Of a stretch of DNA of 15,241 bases, positions 9,169 through 15,241 are shown piece after piece (position 1 is the stretch's first letter; each line of letters opens with the position of its first letter). This DNA comes from Larix sibirica (lineage: Eukaryota > Streptophyta > Pinopsida > Pinales > Pinaceae), in the NCBI GenBank assembly GCA_004151065.3, contig NWUY0300007510.1:42486-57726 (forward strand). The letters are read 5' to 3'. A model generated the notes under the pieces. That model was not told where the DNA came from. It saw only the letters and a program-made list of their open reading frames with translations, and made no database searches. The translations under genes and the position numbers were made by a program.

Positions 9169-9411
9169 TTAAGCATCCTCTGGATTTTTCAAATTGAACC
9201 CTAATACAAGAAAGGTAGTCCCATACAAGAGCATAACCAAATCCTTTATCAATCTATGTAATGCCATGTGATTCACAATAGTCTTTTCGAAGCAAATGGC
9301 TCCTTTCTCATGGCTTAGAGATTCAATCTATGGACTCGAATTGGGTCCCTCAAAAATTCTTTTGATATAGTAGCTTATGCTCACTTTTACATGCCCCAAA
9401 TGAAAAATCAT
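9169..9411 (-). pseudogene. Unidentified protein-like open stretch
   Basis: Reading the minus strand from the ATG at 9411 gives about 80 codons with one internal TAG, ending at a TAA near 9169-9171. It begins MIFHLGHVKVSISYYIKRIF and later has a mixed hydrophobic part, LVMLLYGTTFLVLGFNLKNP. Such openness stands out in an AT-rich region. I do not recognise the family. It lies about 150 bp downstream of the symporter pseudogene on the same strand but in a separate block. It could be chance, a transposon gag relic or another gene fragment. Confidence 0.25.
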
Positions 9412-9559
9412 GATTCATCTAGCAATGGATCATTGATTCTCAATTTTCCAGCAAAATAAGGGAAAAAAATTTGTCAAGGAATGCCAGATGTTGATGAAAT
9501 CATAGTTATTTTAAGATATAAGCATTTATCCTCTCAAGAACGGAGCATTGGGTGGGAGC

Positions 9560-10120
9560 GCCTCAAGAAAAGCAAAGTATATTGATTAACAATGCCACTA
9601 ATGGCTACATTGTCCTCTTCTCCAAGTCTTTTACAAAACTAGTATTCCTTCCCCACCATACCAATCTCCTTAATCAACACATTTTTGGTCTTAGGGCATA
9701 ACCAATAAATGAAAACTATCATCGCCACCTCTCCACTTCCAAAAAAGAGAAACAATTTATTCATGTGGAAAAGCATGGCAAGAAATGCCTAGGCAACAAC
9801 GAATGTGAAGAGAAAGTTTACAAAGATGTTAATGCTCTGCCCAACCAAATGGATCTCTATTGAAAACCAACCATCCAAGAAAACCACCCATAACTAGAGA
9901 TAAACACAAATGAGAAGCACCATCAATACAATAAGTCGCTTAGATATACTACCCTCCTTATGAGCTCACAAATTTTCTTGGACCATCCTAGAATTGTTGC
10001 AACGGCTACCTACCACGAAAAAAACAAATGCCAACAATTAAGAAGTCGATCCGATCCTTACAAAATAAGTGCTTTCTATCTACAATGAAACGGACATATT
10101 CATCTCCACAAATCATAGAA
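9560..10120 (-). pseudogene. STP/MST-type hexose:proton symporter pseudogene, C-terminal part
   Basis: Plant STP proteins import hexoses with protons across the plasma membrane as 12-helix MFS carriers. On the minus strand, one frame running from about 10020 to 9560 reads HKEGSISKRL then LIVLMVLLICVYL, then GQSINIFVNFLFTFVVA, AFLAMLFHMNKLFLFFGSGE and VAMIVFIYWLCPKTKNVLIK. These match in order the last helices of the family. GQSINxxVNFLFTF is the helix 10-11 block, and PKTKNVLIKEI stands for the PETKxxPIEE sugar-transporter signature after helix 12, with the first Glu changed to Lys and Pro to Leu. FCKRL matches the family's usual C-terminal end. Upstream, IVDRKHLF near 10085-10060 may be the VDRxGRR loop. 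At least four stops occur (TGA near 9965; TAGs in CVYL*L, VVA*AF, EY*F), two readable as CAG to TAG and TGG to TAG. The N-terminal two thirds are absent from the window. No intron can be confirmed. Confidence 0.85.
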
Positions 10121-10154
10121 ATGCCTTGTTAATGGTATTGTAAGTCTCAATTGA

Positions 10155-10502
10155 GGATGTATTTACATGATTTGCACGAAGGTAAGATACAAATACAAAG
10201 TAGCAAAAGTAAAATATTGTACCCCTTGCTACTAAGTCATCACTCTCCTTTCTATTGGTGGGGTAGTACCTACAACTTGAAACATGTACACTTTTGTCAT
10301 TGATTGAGAAGGGTTACTTGTTTACTTTATACGGATCTATCTGCACGATCTGCATTAAGGATGAGATTAAATACAAAGTGGTAAAAGTAAAATATTATCC
10401 ACCTTGCCGCTAAGTCATCTTTGTCCTCTTTATGAATGGGGTGGTATTTGAAACATGAAATATGTACACGACTATCACCAATTGAGAAAAGTTACCTGTG
10501 AA
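10155..10502 (+). repeat. Diverged direct duplication, 178-bp offset
   Basis: Two copies, about 10155-10322 and 10331-10502, align at an offset of 178 bp. Shared blocks include AAATACAAAG (10191 and 10369), GTAAAAGTAAAATATT-type sequence, CTAAGTCATC, GGGGTAGTA/GGGGTGGTA, and TTGAGAA..GTTACTTG-type ends (10304 and 10482). The copies have diverged by substitutions and small indels. The duplication abuts the upstream end of the symporter pseudogene. Confidence 0.8.
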
Positions 10503-10576
10503 GAAGGATTAATTCACAGTAATAAACAAGAAAGGTTACTTGTGAAGAAGGATTAATTCACAGTAATAAACATGAT
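10491..10576 (+). repeat. 44-bp tandem duplication
   Basis: The unit starting GTTACCTGTGAAGAAGG at 10491 is repeated at 10535, with GATTAATTCACAGTAATAAA in both copies. Only about one difference is seen in the first 40 bases, so this event is much younger than the neighbouring 178-bp duplication, whose end it extends. Confidence 0.9.
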
Positions 10577-12084
10577 TTAATTTTGTGTTTTTAAATGCAT
10601 ACACTAAAAGAATGGAAAATTTTGATTTTTTCATCATGATTTTGAAAAAAACTATAATAAATTTTTTAAAATTGAGGTTACAATTATCACTCTCAAATTT
10701 TAGGTGTCCCAGGGGTTTTTGATGGTGTTGAATCCATTTCTACCATCAAAATCACCATTAAAACACGGTTANACACAGTTAAATTCAGATTTTGCAAAAT
10801 AAAAAATAAAAATATTTTCCATGATAAAATTTTGATCATCATTTTTTATTCAATAATAATTAAATATATTAATATATTTTATTAGGAAACTATAGTGAAA
10901 TAAAAAAATATTTGAGTTTTAGTAATTTTTATAAATATTCAATGTAATCAATCAAATTAATATGAAAAGATGAAGCATATAACTTATGCCATAAGAAGGG
11001 ACTCACAACTTTTTTTTTTCTCCAAAATAAGTGATTTTTTTTTTGCAAAGTAAAACAAGTGAATATGTCACAAAGTGGAGTCGGTGCCTTATATAAACAT
11101 TGAGAAAGTAAATAACTTTTAAGTTGAATATAAAGAATTCATAGAATTTGTCATGTCAATAAATAATTGTCCTTTTAAAAACATTTTTAAATTAAATATA
11201 TAGAATAGGTCACATCAAAACCAAAACATCACATAAAAAGTGATAACGACATTTTTTAGTAAACAAAATTTTTTAAAAAAGCATGTAAATGTCATCAAAT
11301 GACATTTTTAGAAATTCCATATTAAATATTTTTAATTCCATTTTCTATGAATTAAAAAATAAAATTGCACTCCTACAAATTTATGCACCATAAATAACTT
11401 CTTTAACTAATAAAAAAATTGAAATAAGTGAAATTTAAAATAAAAAAAACTATTTTTTAAAATATTTTTAAACATTGCAAAACTTAAAAAATAAAAACCC
11501 CATTACAAATTGTGGCATTTTATAAGATGGAAAAACCTGTTGTGAACTTTTTTATCCAATGTTTTGGACTTCAAAGTGAATTCTCACTGCAAAAATAACT
11601 TTGCATTAAATTTTTTCTTAATATAAAAAAATTACAATAATAAACAATTAATACAAATCAAATTACTTTGACTCGGAAATAAAAAAATATAAATATTTTT
11701 AAAATTGAATTTTTTTTTTCCTTACATAAAGATAATTTAACATATCCTTATTTACAATTCCACATTTTCACAATTGAGTTTAGACAGAATATTCAGGTTG
11801 TTCTATTCAAATTTAAGTTCCACCAAACAAAATAAAAAGTTACAAATAAATTTTTATGCTCATCACTTTCCAGGAAATAATAGCCAATAAAAAATAGTTT
11901 TCCTATAGTTGAATTGTCGTTATCCTCTTAGAATATTGATTTCACGGACCTAACTTCATAGAGACGTCTAGTAATATATAAAACAACCCATGGTTTTGTC
12001 CAATTGTATTATTGTCGTTATTCATCGACACATCAAGTAAGATTACCGACATTTGACTTACTTAATCATTGCACATGGATGTGG
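10577..12084. other. Very AT-rich non-coding stretch with hairpins
   Basis: No gene is visible on either strand. Homopolymer A and T runs are frequent (for example T runs near 11011 and 11035). Two clean inverted repeats stand out: TTTTGATGGT/ACCATCAAAA at 10717-10751 with a 15-nt loop, and AAATGTCAT/ATGACATTT at 11287-11307 with a 3-nt loop. In such AT-rich sequence short palindromes arise by chance. They could also belong to an eroded MITE, but no target-site duplication was found. An ambiguous base stands at 10772. Confidence 0.45.
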
Positions 12085-12222
12085 AAGATATCAACATATG
12101 TTGTGAATCTCATGAATGGGAATGTGCATCATAAAACTATTAAAATATCAAAAAGGAAAATGGACGAGAATATGCTTTATAGATTATTAAGATATCTCCA
12201 CATGTATTATGAATCTCATGAA
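12085..12222 (+). repeat. Short direct repeat, 104-bp offset
   Basis: AAGATATCAACATATG at 12085 through GAATCTCATGAA (ending 12116) recurs at 12189-12222 with a 2-base insertion and a few changes. The final GAATCTCATGAA is identical in both. A plus-strand open stretch of 77 codons (12004-12237) spans the two copies, but it resembles no protein I know. Confidence 0.7.
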
Positions 12223-12310
12223 AAGCTAAGACGATAAAGGAAAATGTGGGAATATTGAGATGGTGTAATCTTTCAAAGAGCGATGAACTGCAAAATAGTA
12301 GAATATAATG

Positions 12311-12437
12311 TTTAAAAAATAAATATTATAATGTCATAAAATCTTTATATAATATAAATTTTAAAAAATAAATATTATAGTGTCGTAAAACAATTTTAAA
12401 AAATAAATATTATAGTGTCATATAACCTTTATATAGG
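12311..12437 (+). repeat. Irregular AT-rich tandem repeat, three copies
   Basis: Three units begin TTTAAAAAATAAATATTATA at 12311, 12360 and 12395 and continue into ATGTCATAAA/GTGTCGTAAA/GTGTCATATA. Spacing is 49 then 35 bp because the stretch between units differs in length. Copies two and three are closest to each other. Confidence 0.8.
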
Positions 12438-12552
12438 CGCCATTATCGAGACAATGGAAGCATTAGAGAATGATAACACTTTCTACCTTAAATACCATTG
12501 GCACAAAAAGAAAAAAAGAACACCAAAAGAGTTCTTTAAAAATTAGTGTGAA

Positions 12553-12675
12553 ATATCCTAAATATCATAAGTAAAAGGAATATAGAAAAAATGTTTTAAA
12601 ACTTTGATCAGATTTTAAATATCATAAGTAAAAGGAAATTAAAAAAATGTTTTAAAAATTTGGTAAGATTTTAAA
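12553..12675 (+). repeat. 57-bp tandem duplication
   Basis: AAATATCATAAGTAAAAGGA at 12560 recurs at 12617, a 57-bp offset. Both copies continue into an A-rich run and ATGTTTTAAAA, then an AGATTTTAAA-type end. Differences are small indels in the A runs plus a few substitutions. Confidence 0.8.
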
Positions 12676-12789
12676 AATAAATAATGAACTTTTCAATGCA
12701 TTCCATGCACATTGTGAACTTTTTATATACATAGAATATCACGTAGAAGAGTACAAACAGCAGGATATCTTCGATTTGGTGTAGAAAAA

Positions 12790-12942
12790 GACATTAAACT
12801 TAATTTGACTTATTTGTATTATTTAACTTTTTTGAATAAGGTAATATTTTTAAATAATATACTTTTAATGGACATTAAACTTAATTTGACTTATTTAACT
12901 TTTTTGAATAAGGTAATATTTTTAAATAATATACTTTTAATG
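12790..12942 (+). repeat. 81/72-bp tandem duplication
   Basis: GACATTAAACTTAATTTGAC at 12790 recurs at 12871. The copies are almost identical through AATATACTTTTAATG, except that the first has about nine extra bases (TGTATTATT-like) after CTTATT. Near-identity in non-coding DNA means the event is recent compared with the transposons around it. Confidence 0.92.
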
Positions 12943-13057
12943 GTCTAACCTTTATGCTATCTTTAAATTCAATTCTAACAAGATCCAAAAATGTATACAA
13001 TCTTCCAGTTAAATTCTTTAAAAACAATTTTGAAATTTTGACAATTCATATAAATAC

Positions 13058-13283
13058 CTTTTTAACTTTGTTATGTCCCATGCATTTCCACTCTTTAAGA
13101 CTTCCAACATTATAGATAACATCCATATCACATACCTTTTTAACTTTGTTATGATCCATGGATTTCCACCCTCTTAGACTTCCAACATTATAGATAACAT
13201 CCATATCACGGACCTTTTTAACTTTGTTATGACCCATGGATTTCCACCCTCTTAGACTTCCAACATTATAGATAACATCCATA
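13058..13283 (-). repeat. 78-bp minisatellite, three copies, in-frame on minus strand
   Basis: Units start CTTTTTAACTTTGTTATG at 13058, 13136 and 13214, exactly 78 bp apart, and the third ends at about 13283. Because 78 is a multiple of three, the minus strand stays open through all copies and gives a 26-residue repeat containing MDVIYNVGSLRGWKSM and HNKVKKV. The minus-strand open stretch is 13336-13046 (96 codons). Copies 2 and 3 differ at only a few sites and copy 1 is slightly more diverged. I know no protein with this repeat. The open frame may simply follow from a 78-bp unit without stops, so I call it a repeat and not a gene. Confidence 0.88.
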
Positions 13284-13407
13284 ACAATATAGAGATAAAT
13301 GACTTTGCCAACTATCCCATAATTATGAGTGGGCATACATTAGCAAAGATATTCACCACAATTTCATAGATCTATATCTCAAGATGGACAGAGACCAATA
13401 AAGTGAG

Positions 13408-13455
13408 AGGTAAAGGGGAGACACGTTTGAAAGGTAAAGGGGAGACACGTTTGAA
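13408..13455 (+). repeat. 24-bp perfect tandem duplication
   Basis: The 24-bp unit beginning AGGTAAAGGGGAGACACG occurs at 13408-13431 and again, identically, at 13432-13455. It sits at the left limit of recognisable LINE coding sequence. In the plus-strand frame it duplicates eight codons (GKGETRLK). Perfect identity indicates a very recent slippage event. Confidence 0.95.
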
Positions 13456-13990
13456 GAGAAATGATATTTTCAATGACCATATCTTCACCCTAAGTTCTTT
13501 TGTTGAAGTGGTCGAGGCTAATAAGTGTAGAGTTATTGTTGCTTTGTTGAATTTTGAAAGGCATTTGACACGCTCCCTTGATGCCTACTCATGGAAAGGA
13601 AGTCTTCTAAAGCTAGTGGTTTCACTAGTGATGAAACTTTATGAGCCCATCATTGGTAGAGTACATACAAGTGTTAACAATACAGAGGGAGTCCATAGCA
13701 CTATAGGAGGTAAATAGGGTTGCAAGCTCTCTCTTGCATTTTTTGCATTTTACCTTGACGAACAAGAGGAGATAACATCGTAATAGTTGATACAAGTGGA
13801 TGCTTGCTCTTTGAAGTGTATATCATTATGCTTCTTTTGCATATGACATTATTTTGTTGTCACGATTAGTAAAAGGCCTCTAGACAACCAGACATCATGA
13901 GATCTTTTTGTGAGTCCCATGGGCTTTAGGTGCGCTAAAGGAAAACAAAAGGCATGGATTTCAACACCTTAAGGACATAGGGAAACGATG
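13455..13990 (+). pseudogene. LINE reverse transcriptase domain
   Basis: Reverse transcriptase copies LINE RNA at the target site. Frame 2 gives DHIFTLSSFVEVVEANK, then frame 1 gives FVEF*KAFDTLP at 13543-13578, the motif A block (FVDFKKAFDT type) with the catalytic Asp read as Glu and a stop after it. Frame 2 returns with MKLYEPIIGRV and HSTIGGK*GCKLSLAFFAFY (13690-13770), the motif B block, where TAG replaces a Gln codon. Motif C is in frame 3 at 13836-13880, FAYDIILLSRLVKGL, where FADD is expected: the first Asp codon has become TAT. Both metal-binding motifs are therefore damaged. Confidence 0.82.
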
Positions 13991-14344
13991 CCACTCACTT
14001 TTTTGGGAGTACTCTTTTCTAGTTTGGATTGTAGTATGAGACCAATAGTAGAGTCTTGTTTATGTAAAGGTTATGTAACCATTACTTCCCTTGTGAAGCA
14101 TTGTTTCCAACTTTGGTCTCATGACCTATCGACAAAGATATGTCTCTTTCTCTCACTAGTCGTGCCTATTCTTCTTTATGGATGTGAGATTTGGGGACCT
14201 TGCCTTCGAGCCACAAATCATAGGCAGATAGAGGTCATTTTTTCAATGTTCTCCAAAGACATTCATGCAAAGAGAATAATTACTTGGACCATCATTCTTG
14301 CAAAGTTCAACAATAACCCACTCATTCCCTCTATGGTTTTTTAA
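13988..14344 (+). pseudogene. LINE post-RT (thumb) region
   Basis: A 118-codon open stretch reads FLGVLFSSLDCSMRPIVES (the YLG block after the catalytic motif), KGYVTITSLVKHCFQ, then LSLVVPILLYGCEIWGP and ATNHRQIEVIFSMF. The LLYGCEIWG wording is highly typical of the region after RT in LINE ORF2 proteins. The apparent start is inside the protein, so the stretch is open only because no stop has yet arisen. After 14344 the frame is lost, and 14345-14730 gives only scattered weak pieces of the same protein. Confidence 0.8.
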
Positions 14345-14724
14345 GGTTGCAATAACGATTCACAAGCTTAAGCAAATGGGCATCCCCACATTGGTCATAT
14401 GAATTACATATATGTTGCACTCATATCTTCTATGTAATGGACATATGATGGGATTCATTTTGATTGGCATGCCAAAGACTTTTCATTGCTCCATCTCTTA
14501 GTCTTGATATTCACAGGTTACCTAGTCCACACAACTTCTCAATGGACACACTAACCTTCTCCAAAAGAGAGATAAGCAAGGGCATTTGAGATGATAATTT
14601 CAAATCTTATCTTCAAATATGTAGCCATAGAGCTACTCTCGTTGAAGCTCAATCACTGATACAATCCTTTCTTCATTTCATTGAAGGGGTCTTTAGATCT
14701 CCTATATATGCCAAACTCTAGTGG

Positions 14725-14992
14725 TCTTGTAGTTTAAGGGTTCCCCTTACAAGGATCAAAGTAAACTGCCATCAACACTACATTGATACAAATCATCATA
14801 TTCCTCATGAGCGTCATACCCAATAGACATGTACATTAGAGCTAGAGACCAAGAAACACTTTGTCTTTAGATGCTCACCATACTATGAGATCAAAGGGTA
14901 GTTCTTATGCCTTTTTGGGGACTCTCATGACTCACTCAATGAATTTATGTCATATGAAGATCATAAATGCCTAGCCCTCTTCCTTCAGTAGA
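14725..14992 (+). pseudogene. LINE C-terminal Cys/His region
   Basis: In frame 1 the plus strand gives LRVPLTRIKVN, then HIPHERH and TCTLELETKKHFVFRCSPYY followed by EIKG, a stop, and FLCLFGDSHDSLNEFMSYED then CLALFLQ before TAG. The pattern Cys-...-E-x-E-T-x-x-H-F-x-x-x-C-P/S-x-Y is the zinc-binding end seen in many LINE proteins after the thumb. The first Cys of the expected CxxC pair seems lost next to a stop at about 14824. The good preservation of the rest helped identify the whole block as one LINE. Confidence 0.75.
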
Positions 14993-15241
14993 TGTTTGAC
15001 TTATGCCAGTGTCTTGCTTAAGACAAATATTCCATAAGTGACCCATGTTGAGTTGATTACTTCCTACTTTCAACTAAGCCTTAGCAGGATGAGACTATAT
15101 GACCAACTTACTAACACAATTGACATATGTGTTAGACAATGCAAATCCCTCAATAAATACATCTACCTCACGACCTTATATGACCCAAGGGGGGGGGGGG
15201 CAATAAATGGGGTTAAATGTATATGATATGACCCCAAGGGG
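14993..15241 (+). other. LINE 3' flank or tail with G12 run and short repeat
   Basis: No coding match. The stretch ends in a homopolymer of 12 G at 15189-15200. TATGACCCAAGGGG at about 15179 recurs as TATGACCCCAAGGGG at 15227-15241, a spacing of about 48 bp that runs into the window edge. This could be the start of a tandem array, a target-site duplication around a short insert, or an assembly problem at the G run. Confidence 0.5.

Larger units (their letters stand above)
13455..14992 (+). mobile_element. Non-LTR retrotransposon (LINE) remnant, 5'-truncated
   Basis: The plus strand holds the reverse transcriptase and C-terminal region of a LINE ORF2-type protein, with no endonuclease upstream, as expected of a 5'-truncated insertion. 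In order: a fingers block (DHIFTLSSF), motif A, motif B, motif C, a thumb with LLYGCEIWGP, and a C-terminal Cys/His region. The reading moves among frames and has many stops. I cannot assign the clade. No long terminal repeats or RNase H are seen. A poly(A) tail or target-site duplication is not obvious, and the 3' end is probably within the last 250 bases or beyond the window. Confidence 0.82.

Noticed and set aside
10717-10751. Ten-base perfect hairpin as a regulatory RNA or terminator
   Set aside because: A 10-bp stem with a 15-nt loop is easily formed by chance in this composition. No precursor-length foldback typical of plant miRNAs was seen.
12004-12237. 77-codon plus-strand open stretch
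   Set aside because: No recognisable motif. It spans a non-coding direct repeat in AT-rich DNA, so chance openness is the simplest reading.
7641-13283. CRISPR-like arrays
   Set aside because: The repeats are contiguous tandem units without unique spacers, and the DNA is plainly eukaryotic.
15038-15226. 62-codon plus-strand open stretch ending in the G run
   Set aside because: It follows the LINE stop, has no motif, and its end depends on the uncertain length of the G run.
1-15241. An intact, novel multi-gene system
   Set aside because: Every recognisable coding region is a transposon relic or a broken gene fragment with stops and frameshifts, and nothing suggests co-ordinated genes.

Overview
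The window reads as intergenic, repeat-filled DNA from a plant nuclear genome. I see no intact gene of any kind. It is AT-rich and holds the worn remains of two Ty3/gypsy LTR retrotransposons, one non-LTR retrotransposon (LINE) and, most unexpectedly, the 3' part of a hexose/proton symporter gene (STP/MST type). The symporter and the type of gypsy elements point to a land plant. The heavy decay and lack of host genes over 15 kb would suit a large genome such as that of a gymnosperm, but that is inference. Every coding region carries stop codons and frameshifts, so the open stretches are relics and not expressed proteins.

Layout. 1-2195 (+): pol of gypsy element 1, entered in the reverse transcriptase and running through RNase H and integrase. 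2638-4146 (+): a second, badly broken reading frame downstream of the integrase, with coiled-coil-like and lysine/arginine-rich parts. 4147-4560: possible LTR or 3' non-coding remnant. 4560-5100: probable LTR/3' flank of gypsy element 2. 5110-7290 (-): gypsy element 2, read on the minus strand from a truncated reverse transcriptase through RNase H and integrase. It ends abruptly near 7285, beside an ambiguous base. 7286-9140: AT-rich DNA with a 50-bp tandem repeat and no gene. 9169-9411 (-): an unidentified open stretch. 9560-10120 (-): the symporter pseudogene. 10155-10576: a 178-bp duplication and a 44-bp duplication. 10577-12300: very AT-rich, featureless apart from hairpins. 12085-13455: a dense run of short tandem duplications, including a 78-bp, three-copy minisatellite. 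13455-14992 (+): LINE reverse transcriptase and C-terminal Cys/His region. 14993-15241: tail with a 12-base G run.

The parts do not act together. The picture is one of layered insertion, truncation and neutral decay, plus local slippage duplication. I found no evidence for a new functional system. The items most worth checking are the symporter pseudogene, the extra frame of element 1, the in-frame 78-bp repeat, and the cluster of tandem duplications just upstream of the LINE.
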